In this document: positions 17,657-26,315 of the stretch, piece after piece
Layout: each line of letters starts with the position of its first letter
Numbering within the stretch: position 1 is the first letter of the stretch
Source of the DNA: Bifidobacterium pseudolongum subsp. globosum
Lineage (GTDB): Bacteria; Actinomycetota; Actinomycetes; Actinomycetales; Bifidobacteriaceae
DNA: 64,000 nt
Assembly (NCBI RefSeq): GCF_000741295.1
Contig: NZ_JGZG01000008.1
Span: forward strand, 63,005 to 127,004
Reading direction: 5' to 3'
Notes under the pieces: model-generated
What the model saw: only the letters and a program-made list of their open reading frames with translations
Told to the model about the DNA's origin: nothing
Databases searched by the model: none
Made by a program: the position numbers and the translations under genes

Positions 17657-19504
17657 TTACGAGCGCGAGCGCGTGCGGAACGGCGCCGAAGCCTTGTGCT
17701 TCGTGTGCCGCTTGCGGTTCGCGGCGGGGCGGCCCTTGCGGCTCGCATCGCGTGCTTTGAGGCGGCGCTCATGGCGTTTGACCGCCTCATCGCGCTCGTC
17801 GCGCACGATGCGCTGCTCCTTGCGTTGGATGCGCTTGGCGCCGTTCTCGTAGTTGCGCTTGCCTTTGCCCTGCTTCTTGTGCTTCTTCGACGCCTTGCCG
17901 GACGGTACGCCATCACGGCCCCGTTCGGCGTCATGCTGCGCTGGGTGGTCGTCGCGCACACTGCGTACATCGCCGAGGAACCGCTGCGCGAACTCACGCT
18001 GCTCCTCGGTGAACTGCTGCCGCTGGCTGTCGCGGCGGTCCTGCGCACGTTCGGAACGCGAACGCTTGCCGCCCTTCGGGCTGCGTGAGCGCCGCGGTTC
18101 ACGCTCCGCCCCACGGTCCTCGCCGCGGCGTCCACGGCGGCGATTGCGGGACTTGCCCGGCGCGCCTTGGCGCTCGGCGCGCTTGAGCGGAGGCAGCGTC
18201 CAGCCTTCGACGGGCTCCGCAGGCGTGCCTACAAGCTCGAGCACTTGCGGCGAATCAGGCTTGACCTCGAGCGGCTTGACGTCGATGCCCGCCTGATGCA
18301 GCAGTTTGCGCGCATAGCGGCGCTGGTCCGGCGTGATCACGGTGATCACGTCGCCGGCCTTGCCGGCCCGCGCCGTACGGCCGGAACGGTGCAGGAACGA
18401 CTTAGGGTCGTCCGGCGGGTCGACCTGCACCACGAGTTCCACACCACTGACGTCGATGCCACGCGCGGCCACATCAGTGGCCACGAGCACGTTCACCGAA
18501 CCCGATTCGAAGGCCTGCAGGTTGCGGTCACGCTGGTTCTGGTTGAGGTTGCCGTGGAGCTCGGCCGCCGGAATGCCCTGCTGGGTCAGTGATTTGGCGA
18601 GCTTCTGCGCCTGGAACTTCGTGCGCGTGAAGAGGATGCGGCGTCCGGACCCGGAGGCCAGCTTGCGCACGAGGGCGGGCTTGTCGTTGCGCGTGGTGAG
18701 GAACACATGGTGGGTCATCAGATCGACCGCGGATGTCACCTCGTCGACGCTGTGCACCTTGGGGTCGTTGAGGAACTCGTCCACGACCTCGTCGACGCCA
18801 TGGTCGAGCGTCGCGGAGAACAGCATGTGCTGGGCGTCGGGGGAAATCTGCTTGAGGATGCGGCGGATCGGTGGCAGGAAGCCCATGTCCGCCATCTCAT
18901 CGGCCTCGTCGAGCACCACGACGCGCACATCGTCCAAGGTCAGCGCGCCCTGTTCGATGAGGTCCTCCAAGCGGCCTGGGCAGGCCACCACAATGTCGGC
19001 GCCGGCCTTGAGGTCGTTGATCTGTCTGCTGTACCGCACGCCACCGTACACGGTCGTCGTCGTCATGCCATACACATGGGCGAGCGGCGCCACCACATCG
19101 TTGATCTGGTTCGCCAATTCGCGCGTGGGGGCCAGGATCAGCCCACGCGGGTGCGGCGTCGCGTCGCTGTGGCGCAGAGCCTTGACGCGGTCGCGCTGCG
19201 CTTTGCGCACTGCCGAGCGGAAATCCTCCATCGAAACGCCGTCGTCGTACGTCACGTCGCCCAGACGGGTGACGAGCGGCAATGTGAAGGCGAGGGTCTT
19301 GCCCGAGCCGGTGCGGCCTCGGCCGAGCACATCACGTCCGGCAAGCGAATCCGGCAGGGTGTCCTGCTGAATGGGGAAGGCGGTTCGTTTGCCTTCGTCG
19401 GCCAGCGCATGCACAAGCGGGCCGGGCACGCCGAGTTCGGCGAACGTCATCTCAGGCTCGTCATAGTCGGCCTGTTCTTCGGAAGTCATCTGTAAATCGG
19501 GCAC
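17657..19504 (-). CDS. DEAD-box ATP-dependent RNA helicase
   Basis: A 615-residue DEAD-box helicase. The Q motif is in TAFPIQQDTLP; motif I GRTGSGKT is near residue 62, Ia APTRELANQ, II DEAD, III SAT, V VATDVAARGID and VI HRSGRTARAGK. After the two RecA domains (about residue 420) comes a long tail rich in Arg, Lys and Ser (RRGRRGEDRG, SPKGGKRSRSE), typical of RNA-binding extensions that act in ribosome assembly or cold adaptation. Start GTG at 19504 has GAAAGG 5 nt upstream; an in-frame ATG lies at 19489. Confidence 0.93.
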   Translation of the reverse strand: MPDLQMTSEEQADYDEPEMTFAELGVPGPLVHALADEGKRTAFPIQQDTLPDSLAGRDVLGRGRTGSGKTLAFTLPLVTRLGDVTYDDGVSMEDFRSAVRKAQRDRVKALRHSDATPHPRGLILAPTRELANQINDVVAPLAHVYGMTTTTVYGGVRYSRQINDLKAGADIVVACPGRLEDLIEQGALTLDDVRVVVLDEADEMADMGFLPPIRRILKQISPDAQHMLFSATLDHGVDEVVDEFLNDPKVHSVDEVTSAVDLMTHHVFLTTRNDKPALVRKLASGSGRRILFTRTKFQAQKLAKSLTQQGIPAAELHGNLNQNQRDRNLQAFESGSVNVLVATDVAARGIDVSGVELVVQVDPPDDPKSFLHRSGRTARAGKAGDVITVITPDQRRYARKLLHQAGIDVKPLEVKPDSPQVLELVGTPAEPVEGWTLPPLKRAERQGAPGKSRNRRRGRRGEDRGAEREPRRSRSPKGGKRSRSERAQDRRDSQRQQFTEEQREFAQRFLGDVRSVRDDHPAQHDAERGRDGVPSGKASKKHKKQGKGKRNYENGAKRIQRKEQRIVRDERDEAVKRHERRLKARDASRKGRPAANRKRHTKHKASAPFRTRSRS

Positions 19505-19625
19505 AATGGCCTTTCATAAAAATCGTTGAATAATTCGCGCGATATGCGCAAACTCGTCAACTATATCCGAAGGCCGCTACGAACCACACACCGCGCACAG
19601 CGGCGCCTCGGGGCGCATATACGGC

Positions 19626-19661
19626 GGCGCGCCGCGACATACGCGGATGTCGCGGCGCGCC
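19626..19661. terminator. hairpin downstream of the uracil permease
   Basis: Perfect 15-bp GC-rich arms at 19626-19640 and 19647-19661 with a 6-nt loop, placed after the uraA stop and before the helicase on the same strand. The rest of 19505-19625 shows nothing clear. Confidence 0.75.
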
Positions 19662-19683
19662 CGTGAGAGGAAGGGCAGACCGG

Positions 19684-21048
19684 TCAGCGGTTCTGGTCGC
19701 CGTCTTCCTGGATGGGGTGCAATGGTTCGGACGGCTTGCCTTGGTCACGCACGACCGACGAGGTCTTGGGGATTGCGCCTGTCGCGCGCCCGATGGCCTT
19801 GAGGCCGTGGTACAGCACGAGCACGGCGATCGAGCCGATCGCGATGCCGTTGAACTGCACGTCGGAAAGCGCGAACTGGAAGTTGGCGATGCCGATGATC
19901 ATGACGATGGCGGCGGTCATGATGTTGAGCGGCTTGCTGAAGTCGACCTTGTTGTCCACCCAGATCTGCACGCCGATCATGCCGATCATGCCGTAGAGCA
20001 GCGTCGTGACGCCGCCGAGCACACCGGCGGGAATCGAGTTGATGACCTCGCCGAACTTGGGGCACAGCGAGAGGATGAGCGCAAAAGCGGCGGCGCACCA
20101 ATACGCGGCGGTCGAATAGACCTTGGTCGCGGCCATGACGCCGATGTTCTCGCCGTATGTGGTGGTGCCGGAGCCGCCGCCGAAGCCGGCGACGGTAGTG
20201 CCGAGGCCGTCGGCGATGAGCGCGGTGCCGATCTGGTTGTCGTAGTCATGGCCAGTCATGGCGGCCACGGACTTGACATGCCCCACGTTTTCAGCGATGA
20301 GCACGAGCACGACGGGCAGGAACATCGGCAGCACGGAGAAATCAACCTGCGGCAGGTGGAATTTGGGGAAGCCGATCCACGAGGCGTCGGAGATCGCGGC
20401 GAAGTCGACCTGTCCGCGGAAGCACGCGTACGCGTAGCCGATCAGCACGCCGATGAGGATATTGAGGCGCCCCAGCAGGCCTTTGAACAGCACGGCCACG
20501 AGCACGACCGCCAACAGCGTGACGAGCGCGGTGTCTGGCGCCGTCTGGAAGTTGGTCCACACCGTGGGCGCCAGGTTGAAGCCGATGATCGCGACGATTG
20601 CGCCGTTGACCACAGGCGGCATGATGCGGTCGATCCATATGGCGCCCGCGTATTGCACGGCCACGCCTATCAAGGCCAGAAGCACACCGGTGCACAAGAT
20701 GCCGAAACTTGCGACGGCGATGCCTTTGCCGGAGCTGTACACGGCCGTGATTGGCGCGATGAAGCCGAAGGAGGACCCGAGGTACGACGGCAGGATGTTC
20801 TTGTTGATCAACAGGAACAGGGCCGTAGAGAATGCCGTGAAGAACAGTGTGGTGGATGGGTCGAAATGGGTGAGAATCGGCACGAGGAATGTGGCGCCGA
20901 ACATGGCTACCACATGCTGCGCGCCGATCTCAATCGTGCGCGGCCAAGTGAGGCGCTCGTTGGGCTCGACGACCTCCCCCGGTCCCAAGGTCTTGCCATT
21001 GCCGTGCAGTTTCCAATGGAACATGCCCGCCATCGAAAGGTTGGTCAT
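19684..21048 (-). CDS. uraA: uracil permease (NCS2 family)
   Basis: A 454-residue membrane protein of the NCS2 nucleobase transporter family with about 14 hydrophobic segments. Uracil-type residues are present: IAENVGHV (equivalent to Glu241 and His245 of E. coli UraA) and TTYGENIGV (Glu290). The C-terminal 40 residues are hydrophilic. ATG at 21048 has AAGGAGACCTT upstream; an open in-frame extension begins 54 nt earlier without a ribosome site. The leader carries a palindromic hairpin that may control expression. Confidence 0.88.
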   Translation of the reverse strand: MTNLSMAGMFHWKLHGNGKTLGPGEVVEPNERLTWPRTIEIGAQHVVAMFGATFLVPILTHFDPSTTLFFTAFSTALFLLINKNILPSYLGSSFGFIAPITAVYSSGKGIAVASFGILCTGVLLALIGVAVQYAGAIWIDRIMPPVVNGAIVAIIGFNLAPTVWTNFQTAPDTALVTLLAVVLVAVLFKGLLGRLNILIGVLIGYAYACFRGQVDFAAISDASWIGFPKFHLPQVDFSVLPMFLPVVLVLIAENVGHVKSVAAMTGHDYDNQIGTALIADGLGTTVAGFGGGSGTTTYGENIGVMAATKVYSTAAYWCAAAFALILSLCPKFGEVINSIPAGVLGGVTTLLYGMIGMIGVQIWVDNKVDFSKPLNIMTAAIVMIIGIANFQFALSDVQFNGIAIGSIAVLVLYHGLKAIGRATGAIPKTSSVVRDQGKPSEPLHPIQEDGDQNR

Positions 21049-21068
21049 AAGGTCTCCTTGACTGATCG

Positions 21069-21087
21069 ATACCGACTTGCTCGGTAT
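21069..21087 (-). promoter_or_regulatory. inverted repeat in the uraA leader
   Basis: ATACCGA, 5 nt, TCGGTAT lies 21 nt before the uraA ATG and just ahead of its ribosome site. It can form a 7-bp hairpin in the mRNA or serve as an operator. No PyrR-type anti-terminator was recognised. Confidence 0.4.
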
Positions 21088-21144
21088 TGTTCGCGGCGCC
21101 ACGTGGAGGCAGATGCATGCGCCCTACGGAAAAACGCCATCGTC

Positions 21145-21150
21145 ATTGTA
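21145..21150 (-). promoter_or_regulatory. candidate -10 element of uraA
   Basis: TACAAT on the minus strand, about 100 nt before the start codon. No good -35 is seen. It would give a leader of about 90 nt that includes the inverted repeat at 21069-21087. Confidence 0.35.
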
Positions 21151-21211
21151 AAGCCCCCACGTCACGAACCGGGCAGGAGCGTCGTTACAAAGCCCGCGAT
21201 GGCGCCGTCAC

Positions 21212-21277
21212 GCCCGCAGACAACAGTGGAGCCCACATCCCGGGAACGGGATGTGGGCTCCACTGTTGTCTGCGGGC
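21212..21277 (-). terminator. 31-bp perfect hairpin after the UPF0324 gene
   Basis: Arms at 21212-21242 and 21247-21277 match perfectly over 31 bp around a GGAA loop. It follows the stop of the UPF0324 gene and precedes uraA on the same strand. No T run follows. Confidence 0.8.
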
Positions 21278-21303
21278 AACCGCTCAACGGCCACCCAATC
21301 CAC

Positions 21304-22428
21304 TCACTTCGCGGGGAAGAACACGAGTGCGAGGCCGATGCACAGCGCCACGAGGATGACCGAGGCGATGAGCGAGGCGCCGAAAGGCTTGACGCCCCTC
21401 TTCAGCGCTTTGAAGTTGACGTTGATGCCCAGCGCGGCCATGGCCATACCGAGGAAGACCTTCGCCACATCGTTGCCAAGCACGTTGACGAACTCAGCCG
21501 TGGAGGGCCATGCCTTGAGCATGAGCGTGCCGATCGCGGCGGTCGCGATGAACCCGAGCATGAACCACGGGAACGCGACCTTGCGCTTGCCGCCGTCGGC
21601 GGGGACCTCACCGTGCTTCTTGTCCCACCAGATCGCCACGATGATCGCGACGAAGACGAGCATCAGCACACGCGAAAGCTTCATGATGTTAGCCATGGTG
21701 GCCGCATCCACAACACCCTGCTGCGCGGCGAGCCGCTCGTTGGTGAGACCTTCGCCGGCGGCGACGGCGTGCGCGATCTCGTGCAGGGACCCGCCTGCGA
21801 CGAAGCCTTCCTGGGCCTGCGTGAGGCCGAACAGCGGGAGCACGGCAATCTCGAGGAGCGCAAAGATCGTGCCCATGATTGCGACGATCGCGATGGCGGT
21901 GACCTCGTCGTTCTCCTTTTCCTCCTCACGCTTCGGTGAGACCTTGATCGAACCGGAGACGCCCATCACGGCGGCCGCGCCGCAGATGCCGGTGCCACAC
22001 GCCACAAGGATGGCCATGAGCGGGTCGACCTTCATCAGCCGGCAGATGCCGTAGGTGATCAGCACGGTGACGAGCACGACGCCGGCTGCGAGCGGCAAGC
22101 ACTTGGCGCCGGTGGTGAACAGCAGCTGCAGGTTCAGCTTGAAACCGAGCAGGATGATGCCCAGACGCAGGAACTTGTTGGCGATCAGGCCTGCGGCGTC
22201 CTTGACGCCCGCCTTGCGCTCGGCGTTGTCTTTCGTGTACCACGCGCGGATCGGGAACTGCACGATCATGCCGATGAGCAGCGCGATGATCAACGCGCCC
22301 AGAATCTTGAACCCGTTGAACTGCGCGAGCCACATGCCGATTCCGGTGGCGGCCAGGGTGACGATGACAATCAGCAGCATCTGCTTGGTGGCAATGCGTT
22401 TGCTCCATTTGATACAAAACTCTTTCAC
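21304..22428 (-). CDS. UPF0324/YeiH-type membrane protein, putative sulfate or sulfonate exporter family
   Basis: A 374-residue membrane protein with about 10 hydrophobic helices, resembling the YeiH/UPF0324 family. Recognised segments are FLRLGIILLGFKLNL, GTGICGAAAVMG (a conserved re-entrant-like loop) and the C-terminal FLGMAMAALGINVNFKAL. Family members are annotated as putative sulfate exporters, but substrates are largely unproven. The start is a GTG at 22428 with only a weak AGGG upstream; TTAAAT ends 7 bp before it, so the mRNA may be leaderless. A charged loop rich in Glu and Lys lies mid-protein. Confidence 0.78.
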   Translation of the reverse strand: MKEFCIKWSKRIATKQMLLIVIVTLAATGIGMWLAQFNGFKILGALIIALLIGMIVQFPIRAWYTKDNAERKAGVKDAAGLIANKFLRLGIILLGFKLNLQLLFTTGAKCLPLAAGVVLVTVLITYGICRLMKVDPLMAILVACGTGICGAAAVMGVSGSIKVSPKREEEKENDEVTAIAIVAIMGTIFALLEIAVLPLFGLTQAQEGFVAGGSLHEIAHAVAAGEGLTNERLAAQQGVVDAATMANIMKLSRVLMLVFVAIIVAIWWDKKHGEVPADGGKRKVAFPWFMLGFIATAAIGTLMLKAWPSTAEFVNVLGNDVAKVFLGMAMAALGINVNFKALKRGVKPFGASLIASVILVALCIGLALVFFPAK

Positions 22429-22435
22429 ACGCCCT

Positions 22436-22441
22436 ATTTAA
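22436..22441 (-). promoter_or_regulatory. -10 element 7 bp from the UPF0324 start codon
   Basis: TTAAAT on the minus strand, inside an A/T-rich patch, ends exactly 7 bp before the GTG start. The remainder of the 265-bp divergent region to 22693 is A/T-richer than its surroundings and holds no gene. Confidence 0.4.
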
Positions 22442-22693
22442 ATACGCCGCTTGCGCCCCACACAAAAACACCGAGTACGACCCCAAGCCGCCAAAAGAAC
22501 AGGAAAACATTGGATTCCCAGCATCTGACGGCATTCCCCGCTTTGCCGAAGAGCGAACAAATTTGGCACATTGTGTACTACATATACCTGATTGTTGCCT
22601 GTGAGGATTGGCAGACTACTCTCAGCGAACACACGCAACTCCCCCATAATGTCTGCGTATGATGAATATTAATGCACAAGGAAAGGCATCACA

Positions 22694-22957
22694 ATGACTG
22701 ACAATAACGAAACCAATGAAGAATCCATCAGCATGAACAATGGTCAGGCCAATGGCGGCTCGACATGCGGCGCTTCCTCGGATGGCGACCTCGACTTCCA
22801 GGGCCAGGCCGATCACACTGAAGCAAGCGAGCAGGCGGAAACCAAGGACCACAAGTGTGGCTGCGGCAAGTCCGACCCCTCTAACGACTTCCCGAAGTCG
22901 CAGGAGCCCAGTGGCGACGGCACCGGCATCAAGGCCGGCGGCGAACAGGCTGAGTAA
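22694..22957 (+). CDS. small acidic Cys-containing protein of unknown function
   Basis: An 87-residue hydrophilic protein that was not recognised. It is rich in Asp, Glu, Gly, Ser, Asn and Gln, has no hydrophobic core or signal peptide, and is probably disordered. It has three cysteines: one in STCGASS (about residue 25) and two in HKCGCGKS (about residues 55 and 57), a possible metal or thiol site. AAGGAAAGG precedes the ATG at a good distance and the codon use matches the genome, so it is likely real. It is divergent from the UPF0324 gene and ends before a 33-bp hairpin. Confidence 0.65.
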   Translation: MTDNNETNEESISMNNGQANGGSTCGASSDGDLDFQGQADHTEASEQAETKDHKCGCGKSDPSNDFPKSQEPSGDGTGIKAGGEQAE

Positions 22958-22990
22958 CCAGACCCCACGCGACACACCACACACCATGCG

Positions 22991-23061
22991 GCCGTGTTGC
23001 GGCAACGAATCACCCCCACCAGTGCGATACTGGTGGGGGTGATTCGTTGCCGCAACACGGC
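22991..23061 (+). terminator. 33-bp perfect hairpin after the small acidic gene
   Basis: Arms 22991-23023 and 23029-23061 pair perfectly over 33 bp around a 5-nt loop. It separates two genes on the same strand and ends 25 bp before the hydrolase start. No U tract follows. Confidence 0.75.
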
Positions 23062-23085
23062 GCGCACATAGAGAAAGGCCCCACG

Positions 23086-24162
23086 ATGCCATCCATCCCT
23101 TACCGTCTTGTCCGCTTCGACGACGAGCCGTTCGCGATCGACCCGGTCGAATTCGACCGCGGCATCACCGAAATCGCCAGGTACTGGACCGAGATCGACG
23201 ACGATCTGGCCGATACGGATCCAGACCGTGCCGCACGCATCCGCGAAGACCGCCTCCGCATCGCGAAATTCGACTATGCGCGCACGGGCTATTGGCATGA
23301 CCCGGAAAGCATCGACGCGATCTGCGACATGCCATACCTGCCCGACGGCGGCTATGACGCCGAAGCCGGCGAATCGCGCGGCCATCTGCTCGACCTGTAT
23401 CTGCCCCACAGCGCCATGGTGCGCGGTGGCGCCACATTGCCGGTGTTCATCGACATCCATGGCGGAGGCTTCACGTACGGCTACAAAGAACTCAACCGCA
23501 ATTTCAACATGCATCTGGCGGCGCGGGGATTCGCCGTGTTCTCGTTGAACTACCGGCCCGCACCGCAGACCGACCTGCGCGGCCAGCTCGCGGACGTCCA
23601 GAACGCTTTGGCATGGATCCGCGACCATGCCGGCGATTGGCCCATCAGCCCGCACAACATCTTCCTGACCGGCGATTCGGCGGGCGGTGCACTCGCATGG
23701 TACACGCTGCTCATCGAGCGCAATCCCGATGCCGCCCAGGCGTTCGGCATCGCATCCCCATCGAGGCTCCCCATCGCCGGCGCCGCGCTCGTCAGCGGCG
23801 TGTTCGATCTGACGGAACGACCCGATGCGCCCAGCGCACGCACACAACTGGAACAGACCGTAGGCCGCGAATTCTTCGACGGCCTCGACGGCGCGATGCC
23901 GCTCGCCCCATTCGCGGCTGCCGCGCAGACGGCATTGCCGCCACTGTACCTGCTAACGAGCAGCGACGACTTCATCCAAGCGGAGACGCTCGGGCTCGCC
24001 ACGGCCCTGGCATGCGCCGGACGCGATTTCGAACTCCACGATGTCAAGGTGGCACCGACCGAGACGCTCGGCCACGTGTTCCCCGTATGCATGAGCTGGC
24101 TCCCCGAAAGCCAGCGCGCGCTGCAGCAGATCCACGATTTCACCTACCGCAACTGCCGGTGA
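23086..24162 (+). CDS. alpha/beta hydrolase, esterase/lipase type
   Basis: A 358-residue protein of the hormone-sensitive lipase/carboxylesterase branch. The oxyanion motif is HGGGFTYG near residue 125 and the nucleophile elbow GDSAGG is near 200. The acid is probably in SSDDFIQAE and the His in ETLGHVF near the C-terminus. It is predicted to be cytoplasmic, as no signal peptide is visible. The first 110 residues form a family-variable cap. GAGAAAGG precedes the ATG at 23086. Substrate is unknown; short acyl esters are typical. Both ends of the gene are bordered by long hairpins. Confidence 0.85.
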   Translation: MPSIPYRLVRFDDEPFAIDPVEFDRGITEIARYWTEIDDDLADTDPDRAARIREDRLRIAKFDYARTGYWHDPESIDAICDMPYLPDGGYDAEAGESRGHLLDLYLPHSAMVRGGATLPVFIDIHGGGFTYGYKELNRNFNMHLAARGFAVFSLNYRPAPQTDLRGQLADVQNALAWIRDHAGDWPISPHNIFLTGDSAGGALAWYTLLIERNPDAAQAFGIASPSRLPIAGAALVSGVFDLTERPDAPSARTQLEQTVGREFFDGLDGAMPLAPFAAAAQTALPPLYLLTSSDDFIQAETLGLATALACAGRDFELHDVKVAPTETLGHVFPVCMSWLPESQRALQQIHDFTYRNCR

Positions 24163-24172
24163 CCCCCGATCC

Positions 24173-24235
24173 AAGCGCAACACGGCGGGCCGGCGGCGAA
24201 CATGTCTTCGGCGCCGGCCCCGCCGTGTTGCGCTT
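24173..24235. terminator. bidirectional hairpin between hydrolase and ychF
   Basis: Arms 24173-24197 and 24211-24235 pair over more than 22 bp with a single bulged G. It lies between convergent genes. Confidence 0.8.
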
Positions 24236-24243
24236 GCGCTTGG

Positions 24244-25338
24244 TTATTTGCTCACATTGAACTTGAACTCGGTGATGTCGCCGTCCTGCATCACGTAGTC
24301 CTTGCCTTCGAGGCGCAGCTTGCCCTCTTCTTTGATCTTGGCCATCGAACCGTCGGCCGCCACAAAATCGTCATAGGAGACGACCTCGGCCTTGATGAAG
24401 CCCTTTTCGAAGTCGGTGTGGATGACGCCTGCGGCCTGTGGGGCGGTCCAGCCCTTGTGGATCTGCCAGGCGCGCACCTCCTTCTCCCCTGCGGTCAGGA
24501 AGGTCTGCAGGCCGAGGATGTCGAAGCCCACGCGTGCGAGCTGGTCGAGGCCCGATTCGCTCAGGCCGGCGTCCTCGAGCATCTCGCGGGCATCGGCTTC
24601 GTCGAGCTCGGTGAGTTCCGCCTCGAACTGCGCGTTGAGGAAGATCGCCGGGGCCGGGGCAACCGAATCGGCGAGCTTCTTCTTGAACTCCTCATTGGTC
24701 AGTTCGGCGTCGTCCACGTTGAATACGTAGATGAACGGCTTGGCGGTGAGCAGGTGCAGGTCGGCGATGTCGTTCTTGTCGATCTCACCTGCCTGGGCGG
24801 CCTGATCGATGGTCCTGCCCGATTCGAGGATTGCCTTGGCTTTCTGCACCGCCTCCACGTAGGATGGCTCGATCTTCTTGCCGCGCAGGTCCTTTTCGAG
24901 TTTGGGCAGGGCGTTGTCGATCGTCTGCAGGTCGGCGAGGATGAGCTCGGTGTTGATTGTGTCGATGTCGTCGGCCGGGTCCACATGGCCGTTCACATGC
25001 ACGATGTCGTCGTCTTCGAACGCGCGCACGACTTCGCAAATCGCGTCGGCCTCGCGGATGTTGGCGAGGAACTTGTTGCCCAGACCTTCGCCTTCGGAGG
25101 CACCTTTGACGATGCCGGCGATGTCGACGAACGTGACGGTGGCCGGCACGATCTTCTCGGTGTGCACGAGTTCAGCGAGCACCGGCAGGCGCTTGTCGGG
25201 AAGCGGCACCACACCGGTGTTGGGCTCAATCGTGGCAAAGGGGTAATTTTCCGCAAGCACATTGTTGCGGGTCAATGCGTTGAACATGGTGGATTTGCCC
25301 ACGTTGGGCAATCCGACGATTCCGATAGTAAGAGACAT
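24244..25338 (-). CDS. ychF: redox-regulated ATPase YchF (Obg-like)
   Basis: A 364-residue YchF/OLA1 protein, a ribosome-associated P-loop ATPase. The P loop is GLPNVGKST at residues 8-16, [12 protein letters not shown] forms switch II, and the specificity loop is FNVDDAEL in place of the GTPase NKxD. The C-terminal TGS-like domain has [30 protein letters not shown] at 25338 is right for the family, which starts within a few residues of the P loop. No ribosome site is present; TAAGCT ends 7 bp before the ATG, suggesting leaderless translation. Confidence 0.95.
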   Translation of the reverse strand: MSLTIGIVGLPNVGKSTMFNALTRNNVLAENYPFATIEPNTGVVPLPDKRLPVLAELVHTEKIVPATVTFVDIAGIVKGASEGEGLGNKFLANIREADAICEVVRAFEDDDIVHVNGHVDPADDIDTINTELILADLQTIDNALPKLEKDLRGKKIEPSYVEAVQKAKAILESGRTIDQAAQAGEIDKNDIADLHLLTAKPFIYVFNVDDAELTNEEFKKKLADSVAPAPAIFLNAQFEAELTELDEADAREMLEDAGLSESGLDQLARVGFDILGLQTFLTAGEKEVRAWQIHKGWTAPQAAGVIHTDFEKGFIKAEVVSYDDFVAADGSMAKIKEEGKLRLEGKDYVMQDGDITEFKFNVSK

Positions 25339-25345
25339 GCGACTC

Positions 25346-25351
25346 AGCTTA
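25346..25351 (-). promoter_or_regulatory. -10 element 7 bp from the ychF start codon
   Basis: TAAGCT on the minus strand with exactly 7 bp to the ATG and no Shine-Dalgarno. No -35 at normal spacing was found. Confidence 0.35.
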
Positions 25352-25370
25352 GCGCCGCCGCTCGTCAAGA

Positions 25371-25401
25371 GGGGCCGGGCGCGAAGCATGCGCCCGGCCC
25401 C
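25371..25401 (-). terminator. terminator of proC
   Basis: Perfect 12-bp GC-rich arms (25371-25382, 25390-25401) with a 7-nt loop, followed on the minus strand by TCTT. It lies 19 bp after the proC stop. Confidence 0.75.
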
Positions 25402-25419
25402 TGTGCAATACGTATGGTC

Positions 25420-26226
25420 TCAGCGCTGTTCGATGGCGTCGACGGCCTTGATGACGGCCCCACGGAACGCGCTCTCCTCCAACGAGGCCACGCCCTTGAT
25501 CGTGGTGCCACCGGGCGAGCACACGGCGTCCTTCATGGCGCCCGGATGTTCGCTTTCGCTCATATAGAGGGCGCCGACACCCTCGATCATCTTCGCCGCC
25601 AGACGGTAGGCGGTGGCGCGCTGCAACCCGTATTTGACCCCTGCGTCACCCAAGGCCTCCATGTACATCTCGGTGAAGGCGGGGGCGCATCCGGCGAGGC
25701 ACATCGCGATGCCCATGTGCGCGGTGTCCACGCGCTCGATCAGCGCGATCGAACCGAAAAGCGCCTCGAAACGGTTGCGCTGTTCGGGAGTGAGCGTGTC
25801 GACGTCTTCGGTGACGAGCACACCCTTGCCCACCGCCATCGGCGTGTTGGGGATCGTGCACTGCACATGGATGAGCTCGCTCATCTCGCCGAGCATCCGC
25901 TGGAACTTCTCGAGCGTCCACCCCGCCGCGATCGACACGACGAACTTGTTGTCGTCCACCAGCGTCTGCACGACCGGCTTCATCACCGCTTCCACCTGGT
26001 ACGGCTTAATCGCCACGATGATCACGTCGGCGGCCGCGGCGACCTCGATCGGATCATGGACGGCGCGAGCGCCCATGGCCTTGGTGGTGGCGAGGAGCTT
26101 GTCGTAATGCGCCGCGCATGCCACGATCTGGTCGGCGCCGACGGTGCCCGATTCGATGAGGCCGCGTGCAATCGCCTGCCCCATATTGCCAAAGCCGATG
26201 AATCCGATGGTCGTTGAATCGGTCAT
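25420..26226 (-). CDS. proC: pyrroline-5-carboxylate reductase
   Basis: A 268-residue enzyme for the last step of proline synthesis, reducing pyrroline 5-carboxylate with NAD(P)H. The Rossmann motif is GFIGFGNMGQAIARGL at residues 7-22. The central VIIVAIKPYQV and the C-terminal HPGAMKDAVCSPGGTTIKGV signature are typical. Length is standard. ATG at 26226 has AAAGGA upstream; the open frame continues far upstream, but that part is unlike any ProC. It lies 90 bp downstream of the proline iminopeptidase on the same strand. Confidence 0.94.
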   Translation of the reverse strand: MTDSTTIGFIGFGNMGQAIARGLIESGTVGADQIVACAAHYDKLLATTKAMGARAVHDPIEVAAAADVIIVAIKPYQVEAVMKPVVQTLVDDNKFVVSIAAGWTLEKFQRMLGEMSELIHVQCTIPNTPMAVGKGVLVTEDVDTLTPEQRNRFEALFGSIALIERVDTAHMGIAMCLAGCAPAFTEMYMEALGDAGVKYGLQRATAYRLAAKMIEGVGALYMSESEHPGAMKDAVCSPGGTTIKGVASLEESAFRGAVIKAVDAIEQR

Positions 26227-26255
26227 GATATACGTCCTTTGCGTGCGGTTCTCCT

Positions 26256-26291
26256 TGGGTTGTGGCGCGGGTTCCGCCGTGCCACAACCCA
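26256..26291 (-). terminator. hairpin between proline iminopeptidase and proC
   Basis: An 11-bp stem (26256-26266 with 26281-26291) around a 14-nt loop that can itself pair as GCGG/CCGC. It lies 24 bp after the peptidase stop and 30 bp before the proC start. Confidence 0.6.
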
Positions 26292-26315
26292 TGGTAAGGC
26301 ACACCGCGTGAACTT

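Noticed and set aside
19663-21939. A long open frame on the plus strand covering the uracil permease and UPF0324 genes
   Set aside because: It is antisense to two clear membrane protein genes; the translation is His/Asp/Arg-rich with no domain. High GC content makes such frames common here. The same applies to long antisense frames at 1100-2458, 24202-26217, 58341-59978 and 61563-63425.
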